NCBI GenBank assembly: GCA_913057985.1
Contig: CAJXPL010000016.1
Location: 1 to 64,000 of the forward strand
DNA: 64,000 nucleotides
Source: an uncultured Synechococcus sp.
GTDB taxonomy: Bacteria > Cyanobacteriota > Cyanobacteriia > PCC-6307 > Cyanobiaceae
Reading direction: 5' to 3'
Made by a program: the position numbers and the translations under genes. The notes below the pieces were generated by a model. The model had not been told where the DNA came from and did not search any database. It worked only from the letters and a program-made list of their open reading frames with translations. This document shows, piece by piece, positions 57,505 to 64,000 of the stretch. Every line of letters begins with the position of its first letter. Within the stretch, counting starts at the first letter, position 1.

Positions 57505-57520
57505 CCCCCTCTTGAGGGGG
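57505..57520. other. G+C hairpin in the leader of the DUF4278 gene
   Basis: CCCCCTC-TT-GAGGGGG is a perfect inverted repeat (7 pairs, or 6 with a tetraloop), 55 bases before the DUF4278 ATG, with no T run. It may be an RNA leader structure. Confidence 0.5.
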
Positions 57521-57574
57521 CGCAGATGCTCCAAGCCATGGAACGGGGACTTGGATTTCTTCGAGGAACATCCA

Positions 57575-57742
57575 ATGACTGCACTTCTCTATCGAGGCCA
57601 CACCTACGCAGCAGCTCCAGCCACTCCCAAGGCCTGCGTTGAACTGACCTACCGCCGCGAGCACTACAACACCTGCCGCCAGGAACTTATGGGCGAGAGC
57701 CGCCGCACCCTCACCTACCGGGGCGTCACTTACACCAAGTAG
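57575..57742 (+). CDS. DUF4278-type small protein
   Basis: 55 residues that are mostly three copies of a YRGxxY-like unit: LLYRGHTYAA, LTYRREHYNT and LTYRGVTYTK. This is the DUF4278 pattern (LTYRGVxY) found in cyanobacteria; function unknown. The ATG at 57575 has GAGGAAC upstream as ribosome-binding site. A strong terminator follows, so it has its own transcript, with a palindrome and a hairpin in the leader. Confidence 0.82.
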   Translation: MTALLYRGHTYAAAPATPKACVELTYRREHYNTCRQELMGESRRTLTYRGVTYTK

Positions 57743-57763
57743 CCCGAAGCACGCGTTGGTTCC

Positions 57764-57797
57764 TGCCCCTGCCCTCTTTCAAGGGCAGGGGTTTTTT
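57764..57797 (+). terminator. rho-independent terminator of the DUF4278 gene
   Basis: GCCCCTGCCCT and AGGGCAGGGG with a short CTTTCA-type loop, followed by six T residues. Confidence 0.93.
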
Positions 57798-57876
57798 GTT
57801 GGGCAGTCGGATCGAGGCAAGCCACGGTCAAAGGGAGATCCCGGCATCCTGTGGGCGAGCCAGTCAGCATTCGCCG

Positions 57877-58029
57877 ATGGGATCGGATCTCACCGCCATC
57901 GTGATCTCCTCGGTGTTTCTTGGGGTGGGTTTTGTGATTGCCAAGTTTTTCCCCGAAGCCGCGTTGCTGGCGGCGGTGTTCCTGGTTGGGTTGGCGATTC
58001 TCAACGTCGCCCTTGTTCTTGTGGCCTGA
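57877..58029 (+). CDS. small two-helix membrane protein (50 residues)
   Basis: MGSDLTAIVISSVFLGVGFV starts a first helix, and AALLAAVFLVGLAILNVALV is the second, joined by IAKFFPE. Almost the whole protein is membrane-embedded. The ATG at 57877 follows GGCGAGCCAGTC, with no strong ribosome-binding site. Such peptides are often subunits or regulators of photosynthetic complexes, but nothing here shows it. Confidence 0.6.
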   Translation: MGSDLTAIVISSVFLGVGFVIAKFFPEAALLAAVFLVGLAILNVALVLVA

Positions 58030-58224
58030 TGCCCAAAAAAAGGGGGGGTGTTCCCTAAGTACCCCGCTCGACGCATTGCCCCTTCACCGAAAGAAGCCCC
58101 CGCAGGATGGCCTGGGCTCCCGTGGCTGGTCCTCGCCACTACAACAAAAAGGCCGGGCTCTGCGGGCGCCCTTGCTGCGATGACAGGGGCCGCACCATGA
58201 ACATGTTCACTATGAACTTTTTTC

Positions 58225-58392
58225 ATGGCAAACGTTCGCGAGATGGTCAACACCCATCTGCCCGTCGCGCTCAAGCTGATCAACAGCGCCGCCCTGGTTG
58301 CGATCGCGCTTTCAACCCTCTGTGCTGCTGGCTCTCTGCGTGAGATGTCTGGCAGGTCTGCTGCTCCAGCGGCTGTCACTGAAGCCAACTGA
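58225..58392 (+). CDS. small membrane-anchored protein (55 residues)
   Basis: MANVREMVNTHLPVALKLIN starts an amphipathic helix, then SAALVAIALSTLCAAGSL is a membrane helix, then a short polar tail (REMSGRSAAPAAVTEAN). The ATG at 58225 follows ACTTTTTTC with no clear ribosome-binding site. It ends 11 bases before a perfect hairpin. Family unknown. Confidence 0.55.
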   Translation: MANVREMVNTHLPVALKLINSAALVAIALSTLCAAGSLREMSGRSAAPAAVTEAN

Positions 58393-58403
58393 GCCCGATG
58401 AAA

Positions 58404-58428
58404 TGGAGCGATACCCCGTATCGCTCCA
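58404..58428. other. perfect 11-bp hairpin after the small membrane protein
   Basis: TGGAGCGATAC-CCC-GTATCGCTCCA forms an exact stem with a 3-base loop. It is followed by GGGGATTTC, not a T run, so it is not a classic terminator. It could protect an RNA end or bind a protein. Confidence 0.7.
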
Positions 58429-58615
58429 GGGGATTTCGCCGGCCGTTACTTGATCAAATCTGGTCGAATTCCTTAAGAAACCAACATCCAACCTGTTGAA
58501 AAGATTAAGCGCGGCAACCTGATTGATTCAGCAAGTTCTCAGTGAACAGACGGGTTTCCGGCCATCGACGATGCTTCACCCCATGTTTACGATCAGGCGA
58601 TGAGAGGAGGGTTGT

Positions 58616-58798
58616 ATGTATCTGCTGACCATTAAGGATGGTCTTGGCACCCGTCATATCGGTCCCTACGCGTCGCCGAAGCACGCATCGGATGATCTCG
58701 ATCGGGTGTTGGAAACCTGCTCCGAGCGAGCACGGTGGCAGATTCATGCACTTGAAACCCCAGACCGCTCACTCGAATTTCAGGCGGTTGCCTCCTGA
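58616..58798 (+). CDS. small hypothetical protein (60 residues)
   Basis: Starts MYLLTIKDGLGTRHIGPYAS and continues with a helix (DDLDRVLETCSERARWQIHA) and a strand (LEFQAVAS). A strong AGGAGGG ribosome-binding site lies seven bases before the ATG at 58616. A compact soluble fold with a strand-loop-helix-strand arrangement, of unknown function. Confidence 0.78.
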   Translation: MYLLTIKDGLGTRHIGPYASPKHASDDLDRVLETCSERARWQIHALETPDRSLEFQAVAS

Positions 58799-58847
58799 AG
58801 GGCTGTTTCGTACTGATTGGCTGTTTTGATCTGACCCCGCGCCCTGA

Positions 58848-59084
58848 TCAGCTCTGACGTCGCCCTGGAAAGCCTCGGGTCAGCCCGCTGTCGATCATCA
58901 GACCGATGCCGGCGTTGATGCAGATCAGGCTGAGGGTTCCGTACCAGAACCAGGGGCCTGCGTCCTTGCCCAGCATCTGAACCACCTTGCGGCTCACCGC
59001 CTCGCCGAACAGGCAGAGGCCCACCGGGAGCAGCAGCACTCCCAGCTGGGCCTTGATGTACCAGCGCACCGGGGAGCGGCTCAT
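58848..59084 (-). CDS. small conserved membrane protein
   Basis: 78 residues with two helices (AQLGVLLLPVGLCLFGEAV and FWYGTLSLICINAGIGLMI) and a basic end (RGFPGRRQS). A conserved cyanobacterial hypothetical found after pepA. The ATG at 59084 overlaps the pepA stop (ATGA), so it is translated from the pepA message. Function unknown. Confidence 0.78.
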   Translation of the reverse strand: MSRSPVRWYIKAQLGVLLLPVGLCLFGEAVSRKVVQMLGKDAGPWFWYGTLSLICINAGIGLMIDSGLTRGFPGRRQS

Positions 59085-60550
59085 GACTGGGCCAGCACCC
59101 AGTTCACCAGGGTGCGCACGCCGTAGCCGGTGGCACCAGCGGGATTGACCCCTTTGCCCTTGTCACTCCACACCGGGCCGGCGATGTCGATGTGGGCCCA
59201 GGCGGTGTCTTTGGCCACGAACTCCTTGAGGAACAGGGCCGCTGTGATCGAACCGCCGGGCCGCGGGCCGGTGTTCTTCATGTCGGCCAGCAATGACTTC
59301 AATCCATCCCTGTAGGACTGCCACAGTGGCATGCGCCAGAGCCCTTCACCGCCCGTCTGAGCGGCGGCATCGAGGGCCTCCGCCAGATCGTCATTGTTGG
59401 ACCACAGCCCGGCCATCTCATCCCCCAGAGCAATCACGCAGGCTCCGGTGAGGGTGGCCAGATCCACCACGGCATCGGGCTTCTGCTCACAGGCGTAGAG
59501 CAGGGCATCGGCCAGGGTGAGGCGGCCTTCGGCGTCGGTGTTGTTGATCTCAATCGTCATGCCGTTGGCGGCCGTGACGATGTCGCCGGGGTGGACGGCG
59601 GAGCCATTCACCATGTTTTCGCAGGAGGCCACCACCATGTGCACCTCAACGCCGGCCGGCTTGAGTTCGGCGATGCTGCGCATGGCACCGATCACAGCGG
59701 CACTGCCGCCCATGTCGAACTTCATCATGTCGATCTGGGCGGCCCCCACCTTGAGGTTGTAACCGCCGGAATCGAAGGTGAGGCCTTTGCCCACCAAGGC
59801 AACGCGGCGTTTCACCTCGCCCTCGGGGCGATAGATCAGGTGGATGAACTTGGGGGGTAGATCGGAGCCCTGGCTCACCGCCAGGAAGGCCCCCATGCCC
59901 TTGGCTTCGCAGTCGCTGCGCTCGAGCACCTTGAGCTCAAGGCCATGGTCCTTGGCGATGACAGCGGCCGTGTCGGCCAGGGCCGCCGGGGTGACCACGT
60001 TCGGAGGGGCCGCCACCAGCTCCCGGGCCAGTTCCACACCGGCGCAGGTGGCATTGACGGCCGCAAAGCCGCTTTCGGCGGCGGGGTCGAGGTCGATCAG
60101 CTCCAGGGCCTCGGGGATCCGGCGCGGGTCCGGCTCCTTGCGGAAGCGCTGGTCTTTGTAGAGGCAGAGCCGCACCGCTTCAGCACAGATGCGGGCGGCT
60201 TCTGTGGCCTCGGTTCCCGCCCAGGGCAGGTGTAGGCCGAGGCTTCCCTCACAACCGATGGCGGCCTTGGCGGCTCGGGCGGCGGCGCCGCGCAGGCCCT
60301 CGGCATCGATCCCATCGCTCTCGCCCAGGCCCAGCACCACCAGGCGCTGCGGGCCTCCGCCCAAGGGCGTTATCACCAGTTGATCACCGGGCTTGCCTTT
60401 GAACTCCTGCTGCTTGAGGGCCTCGGTGATGCCGGCAAAGCGTTGTTCCAGGGCCGTTGCCGTGGCATCGACATCGCCCTGGGGCAGTCCCACCGCCAGC
60501 ACATCGCCGTTCCACTCCTGCAAACCGGCGGAGGACAGGGAGAAGCGCAT
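59081..60550 (-). CDS. pepA: leucyl aminopeptidase (cytosol aminopeptidase, M17)
   Basis: A hexameric two-metal exopeptidase, 489 residues. VALVGKGLTFDSGGYNLK and the signature NTDAEGRLTLADAL hold the metal ligands. VVDLATLTGACVIALG and HIDIAGPVWSDKGKGVNPAG (in parts) belong to the catalytic domain. The N-terminal domain (residues 1-150) is the usual variable part. The ATG at 60550 gives MRFSLSSAGLQEWNG. Coupled by ATGA to the small membrane protein downstream. Confidence 0.95.
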   Translation of the reverse strand: MRFSLSSAGLQEWNGDVLAVGLPQGDVDATATALEQRFAGITEALKQQEFKGKPGDQLVITPLGGGPQRLVVLGLGESDGIDAEGLRGAAARAAKAAIGCEGSLGLHLPWAGTEATEAARICAEAVRLCLYKDQRFRKEPDPRRIPEALELIDLDPAAESGFAAVNATCAGVELARELVAAPPNVVTPAALADTAAVIAKDHGLELKVLERSDCEAKGMGAFLAVSQGSDLPPKFIHLIYRPEGEVKRRVALVGKGLTFDSGGYNLKVGAAQIDMMKFDMGGSAAVIGAMRSIAELKPAGVEVHMVVASCENMVNGSAVHPGDIVTAANGMTIEINNTDAEGRLTLADALLYACEQKPDAVVDLATLTGACVIALGDEMAGLWSNNDDLAEALDAAAQTGGEGLWRMPLWQSYRDGLKSLLADMKNTGPRPGGSITAALFLKEFVAKDTAWAHIDIAGPVWSDKGKGVNPAGATGYGVRTLVNWVLAQS

Positions 60551-60606
60551 GGGTGGACGCGTCAACAAAGGATGAGCGTAGCGATCCTGTGCGACGCCCT
60601 CGGCCC

Positions 60607-61179
60607 CTAAAGCTCTGCGGTGAAGGGGGTGGCCCAGCGCTGGCGGGTTTCCTTGTTGAACGGCGGCCACCAGCGTTGGATTAGCTGTTGTTCCAGGGCC
60701 CGCCGGGCGCGGGTGGCCCGGGGTACATCGCAGCTGAAGCGGATGCTCAGCTGCGCGCTCAGCTCACAGCGCTGCAGGGCTTCGCCGTAGGCGGCGAGGT
60801 AGGCCTTGCAGTCGTGATCACCTTTCCAGCGGCGCTCGGCGGCCAGTGTTTCGCCCACATACAGCAGAAGCGGCTGCTCCAGCTGGGCTGGCCTGTCCAT
60901 CACCAGATAAATCGCTGCTCCGCGGTGGGACGGTTCCGGCCAGCGCCAGAAACTCATCGCCAGGGGGGTCAGGGCCAGTGGATCGAGGGCCGCTGCAGCG
61001 TCGTCGGGGCTGGCACCGAACAGATCCCCCTGGGCCGTGCTGGCACGTTCGCCGCGGAACAGTGGCGCTTGATGGGCATGCAGCCGTTGTTGCCAGGCGA
61101 GCAGCTGCTCCCGTTGCAGGGGCAGGTCGGGCCCGTTGTTGAAGGCCAGCGCACCGGTGGAGAACAGATCCCCCTGCAT
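60607..61179 (-). CDS. GIY-YIG-type nuclease-like protein
   Basis: 190 residues. After an N-terminal part with two GDLF repeats (MQGDLFSTGA, AQGDLFGASP), residues 90-180 read GAAIYLVMDRPAQ, LLLYVGETLAAERRW and LEQQLIQRWWPPFNKE. This is the GIY-YIG arrangement: IYLV for GIY, LYVGET for YIG, then an acidic residue and N for the metal site. It may cut or bind branched DNA. The downstream neighbour pepA is unrelated; the upstream HhH gene overlaps by TGATG, suggesting joint action on DNA. Confidence 0.72.
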   Translation of the reverse strand: MQGDLFSTGALAFNNGPDLPLQREQLLAWQQRLHAHQAPLFRGERASTAQGDLFGASPDDAAAALDPLALTPLAMSFWRWPEPSHRGAAIYLVMDRPAQLEQPLLLYVGETLAAERRWKGDHDCKAYLAAYGEALQRCELSAQLSIRFSCDVPRATRARRALEQQLIQRWWPPFNKETRQRWATPFTAEL

Positions 61180-61748
61180 CAGGGCAGCGGCAGGCTGGGC
61201 CCGGCGCGGCGGCTGCCGAAACTCACCCGGCCGATCAGGGCTTCAATGCTGCTGGCCGGCAGGCAGAGCCGCTCCTGCAGATCGGCCAGATCCTTGAAAC
61301 CGGTGCGGCGGCGTTCGCGCATCAGGTTGGCCAGCCTTTGTTCCGGCCAGCCCAGCAGCGCCAGCTGATCGGCACTGGCGTTGTTGAGGTCGAGGGGAGC
61401 GGCCTGCGGCTGCGGTGGGGCATCGCCGTGCCACTGGAAGAGCAGATGGGGGGTCCAGAGCCTGGCCAGATCATTCGGCAGCTCCAGCAGCCGGAACAGA
61501 TCATCGGCACTGGCGAATTGCACCCCACCCCGCTGCAGCCGCACCAGCAGATCGGCTGTGTCCTGGCTGCAGCCGGGCAGTTGCAGCCACTGATCGCGGC
61601 TGGCCCGGTTCACATCCATCACCCAAGCCGGCGGCTCGGGCACGGTTGGTAAAGGTTGCGCTGGAGCCTGCCGGGGTGATGCTGGCAGCAGTCCGGTGGC
61701 CTGCAGCACCCGCCTGGCCAGGGGATCCAACCAGTGGCTGCGGGGCAT
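61179..61748 (-). CDS. ComEA-like protein with two helix-hairpin-helix units
   Basis: 189 residues. Two HhH units are clear: DVNRASRDQWLQLPGCSQDT with ADLLVRLQRGG, and DLNNASADQLALLGWPEQR with LANLMRERRRTGF. ComEA binds incoming DNA in competent bacteria, but this protein has no clear signal peptide, and a Pro-rich linker (LPASPRQAPAQPLPTVPEP) precedes the HhH units. A cytosolic DNA-binding role is as likely. The ATG at 61748 gives MPRSHWLDPLARR. It is coupled to the GIY-YIG gene. Confidence 0.78.
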   Translation of the reverse strand: MPRSHWLDPLARRVLQATGLLPASPRQAPAQPLPTVPEPPAWVMDVNRASRDQWLQLPGCSQDTADLLVRLQRGGVQFASADDLFRLLELPNDLARLWTPHLLFQWHGDAPPQPQAAPLDLNNASADQLALLGWPEQRLANLMRERRRTGFKDLADLQERLCLPASSIEALIGRVSFGSRRAGPSLPLP

Positions 61749-61843
61749 GCTGCTCAGCAGAGATGGGCTGACCTTAACGAGGGTGCAGGGGCTGCGTCAG
61801 CGCAACTGGCGCATCTGGTTGTTCTGGCATCGAACGGGTTCCT

Positions 61844-62578
61844 TCAGGTCGAGGGGGTCCAGCGGGGAATCGGCAGCGGTGGATCCACCAGGTTGCGCTG
61901 AAACGCGATCAGCACCGCCTGGGTGCGGCTTTTGGCATCGAGTTTGCGCAGCAGTCCGGTGACGCAGTGCTTGGTGGTTTCAATCGAGAGGTGCAGCTGA
62001 TCGGCAATCTCCTGATTGCTGAGGCCCTTGCAGAGCCCGCGCAGCACGTCTTCCTCCCGCAAGCTCAGCACGTCGCTGAGGGGATGGGCGGCGCCTCTGG
62101 GGCCGCGGTCGTGGTTGGCGACGCCGGCAATCACTGGATCCATGTGGCTTCCATCGCTTTCCATGGCGCGCAGAACGCTGAGCAGGCCGCCGTTGCCGAT
62201 GCGCTCATGGCTGCAAAGCCCTTCGCATTGCGCCTTGGCCGCGGCGTGAATCGTGCTGAGCAACGGGCGCTGAATCAACATCAGGCAGCGCAGGGAGGGC
62301 TGCTGGGCCTTGGCGGCCGCCACCAGGGAGGGGCCGGTGCCGCGCTCGAGCTGGTCGCTGCAGATCAGTAGATCAGCTGCTGTGTTGCAAAGGCAGGCGA
62401 GGGCTTCTGTTTCGGTGCTGGCGGCCCCCACCAAGGAGCCAATGCCATCAAGGCTGTGCACCAGGCCGCTGATCAAGACGCGATCGGCGGAGGCCACCAC
62501 GATGCGGCGCCCCTCCAACAGGTGCCGGTGGCGCTGGGGAAGCTCACGCATCGCGCCGAGCTGAGCGGTGAAGTCCAC
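61844..62578 (-). CDS. LuxR-type regulator with degenerate receiver domain
   Basis: 244 residues. The C-terminal HTH (LSLREEDVLRGLCKGLSNQE, IADQLHLSIETTKHCVTGLL) is a good LuxR/NarL domain. The N-terminal half has a receiver-like fold (RRIVVASADRVLISGLVHSL, DLLICSDQLERG) but lacks the usual Asp pair and the phosphoacceptor position has CSD shifted by one, and there is no conserved Lys. It may not be phosphorylated. The ATG at 62578 is taken; a second ATG at 62551 gives MRELPQRHRH. No histidine kinase is adjacent. Confidence 0.85.
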   Translation of the reverse strand: MDFTAQLGAMRELPQRHRHLLEGRRIVVASADRVLISGLVHSLDGIGSLVGAASTETEALACLCNTAADLLICSDQLERGTGPSLVAAAKAQQPSLRCLMLIQRPLLSTIHAAAKAQCEGLCSHERIGNGGLLSVLRAMESDGSHMDPVIAGVANHDRGPRGAAHPLSDVLSLREEDVLRGLCKGLSNQEIADQLHLSIETTKHCVTGLLRKLDAKSRTQAVLIAFQRNLVDPPLPIPRWTPST

Positions 62579-62752
62579 ATCCTGAAGGCGGCCCGAAACT
62601 CACCATTAATTTGGATGCCGCTGGAGGGTGGTGCGGGTCAGCAAGACCGTACAAAACCTTTCCGTGAACGACCATCAAAGGTGCGGCGATCACCCCCGTT
62701 GTCCCTGGCGAATCCTTGGCAGACTTTGCCGAAGCAGTGCGCAACGCCGACG

Positions 62753-63082
62753 ATGGCCTTCTTCGATTCCGACATCGTTCAGGACGAAGCCAAGCGCCTG
62801 TTCAGTGATTACCAGCAGCTGATGCAGCTGGGCAGTGAGTACGGCAAGTTCGACCGGGAGGGCAAGAAGAAGTTCATCGAGACGATGGAAGAGCTGATGG
62901 GCCGCTACCGGGTGTTCATGAAGCGCTTTGAACTCTCGGAGGATTTCCAGGCCAAGCTCACGGTGGAGCAGCTGCGCACCCAGCTCAGCCAGTTCGGCAT
63001 CACCCCCGAGCAGATGTTTGAGCAGATGAACTCCACCCTGGAGCGGATGAAGGCGCAGATCGAGCAGCCGCCTTCCAGCTGA
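62753..63082 (+). CDS. DUF1825-family protein
   Basis: 109 residues of a family conserved in cyanobacteria. MAFFDSDIVQDEAKRLFSDY is the typical start, followed by QQLMQLGSEYGKFDREGKKK and LMGRYRVFMKRFELSEDFQ. Almost all helix and soluble. Function unknown. The ATG at 62753 is the conserved start; the 174 bases before it diverge from the LuxR-type gene. It is followed by tyrS after 60 bases. Confidence 0.88.
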   Translation: MAFFDSDIVQDEAKRLFSDYQQLMQLGSEYGKFDREGKKKFIETMEELMGRYRVFMKRFELSEDFQAKLTVEQLRTQLSQFGITPEQMFEQMNSTLERMKAQIEQPPSS

Positions 63083-63142
63083 AACAGCCCCGGCTGAGCC
63101 AAGACTCGTACGATCGCCAGCGCTTGCTCGTTGCGCCTCCCC

Positions 63143-64000
63143 ATGCCGGACTCCATCCCGTCGTTGCCGGATTGGCTGTCGCGGGGCATGGCCGACCTGT
63201 TCCCGGCCGGGGATCCCAGTGATGCGGATCAGGCCCTGGCGGCCCGGTTGGCCCAGGCCGAAAAAGAAGGCCGGCCGCTGCGGGTGAAGCTGGGCATCGA
63301 CCCCACCGGCAGCAACATTCATCTGGGCCACAGCATCCTGTTCCGCAAGTTGCGGGCCTTCCAGGACGCGGGCCACACGGCGGTGCTGATCATCGGCGAT
63401 TTCACGGCGCGGATCGGCGACCCCACCGGCAAGAGCGCCACGCGGGTGCAGCTGAGCAAGGAGCAGGTGGCCGCCAACGCCTCCACTTATTTGCGCCAGT
63501 TGGGGCAAGACCAGCCCAAGGAAACGGCGCTGCTCGATTTCGAAACCCCCGGCCGCCTTGAGGTGCGATACAACTCCGAGTGGCTGGAGGGCATGGACCT
63601 GCCGGCGGTGATTGGCCTGCTCGGCACCGGCACCGTGGGCCAGATGCTGGCCAAGGACGATTTCTCCAAGCGCTACGGCAGCGGCACCCCGATTGCGCTG
63701 CATGAATTCCTCTACCCGCTGCTGCAGGGCTACGACTCGGTGGCGGTGAATGCGGATGTGGAGCTGGGCGGCACCGACCAGAAGTTCAACGTGGCCATGG
63801 GCCGCGACCTGCAGCGCCACTTCAACAAGGGCACCCAGTTCGGGCTGCTGCTGCCGATCCTGGTGGGTCTGGACGGGGTGCAGAAGATGAGCAAGAGCCT
63901 CGGCAACGTGGTGGGGCTGGAGGAGGATCCCCTGTCGATGTACTCCAAGCTGGAGAAGGTCGGCGATGCGGCAATCGACGACTACGTCACGTTGCTGACC
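63143..64000 (+). CDS. tyrS: tyrosyl-tRNA synthetase, truncated by window edge
   Basis: Charges tRNA-Tyr. The first 286 codons are in the window and the gene runs off the right edge. The ATG at 63143 gives [20 protein letters not shown]. The class I HIGH motif is HLGHS and the KMSKS loop is intact as [25 protein letters not shown] and [20 protein letters not shown] (in parts) are TyrS blocks. The N-terminal 20 residues look like a family-variable extension. The C-terminal S4-like tRNA-binding part is outside the window. Confidence 0.96.
   Translation, partial: MPDSIPSLPDWLSRGMADLFPAGDPSDADQALAARLAQAEKEGRPLRVKLGIDPTGSNIHLGHSILFRKLRAFQDAGHTAVLIIGDFTARIGDPTGKSATRVQLSKEQVAANASTYLRQLGQDQPKETALLDFETPGRLEVRYNSEWLEGMDLPAVIGLLGTGTVGQMLAKDDFSKRYGSGTPIALHEFLYPLLQGYDSVAVNADVELGGTDQKFNVAMGRDLQRHFNKGTQFGLLLPILVGLDGVQKMSKSLGNVVGLEEDPLSMYSKLEKVGDAAIDDYVTLLT

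Noticed and set aside
57864-58388. A 174-codon minus-strand frame
   Set aside because: It opposes two better small plus-strand frames, is Ala/Thr/Arg-rich without pattern, and has no start signal.

Overview
The window is a chromosomal segment of a picocyanobacterium, most likely a marine Synechococcus or close Cyanobium relative. The evidence is the photosynthesis genes (psbV for cytochrome c-550, petF ferredoxin, ftrV, the photosystem II S4-domain protein), the circadian cluster kaiABC with a full-length kaiA, the cyanobacterial/plastid ribosomal protein PSRP-3, the stress kinase nblS, lipid A genes, several small proteins of families common in marine picocyanobacteria (DUF1825, DUF2811, DUF3104, DUF4278, Nif11-like), and a high-GC, tightly packed layout with many 1-4 base gene overlaps. 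Both edge genes are cut: nadE on the left and tyrS on the right.

Layout. 1-6.5 kb: leftward chain nadE/nadD/GTPase/CNNM transporter, then pepP (+), chaA and a HAD phosphatase (-). 6.5-11.5 kb: PSRP-3, the ATP synthase atpD-atpC pair (-), and divergent groESL under a CIRCE operator and a K-box-like element. 11.5-17.8 kb: an AT-rich block with a probable ribbon-helix-helix protein behind a perfect palindrome, then five consecutive sulfotransferase-like genes in mixed orientation. This is the clearest accessory region of the window. 17.8-33.8 kb: housekeeping genes (secG, gpmI, pyrR, ftrV, a short Hsp70 relative, rpoZ, murD, tRNA-Val, serA, prmA, petF, psbV, rnz) with conserved hypotheticals. 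33.8-41.5 kb: a SpoIID-like protein, nagB, a 56-residue Nif11-like protein, a DUF1501/DUF1800 pair, yebC, truB and a methyltransferase.

41.6-50.4 kb: rplU-rpmA (-) diverge from kaiABC (+). kaiC converges on purD-nblS (-), in which the two genes overlap by ATGA. 50.4-56.5 kb: an outer-membrane assembly run bamA-lpxC-fabZ-lpxA-lpxB with a secreted msrA at its end, all on + and mostly overlapping. 56.5-58.8 kb: a patch of small genes (37-96 codons) with several palindromes and hairpins. 58.8-64 kb: a small membrane protein, pepA, a GIY-YIG/helix-hairpin-helix pair, a LuxR-type regulator with a degenerate receiver domain, DUF1825 and tyrS.

The most notable things are the five-gene sulfotransferase island, which probably decorates a surface glycan; the RHH-like gene with its palindrome at the island edge; a HAD phosphatase whose catalytic motif lies upstream of any ATG/GTG/TTG start; and the small-protein patch with structured intergenic DNA. 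I found no CRISPR array, transposase, integrase, rRNA or phage gene.
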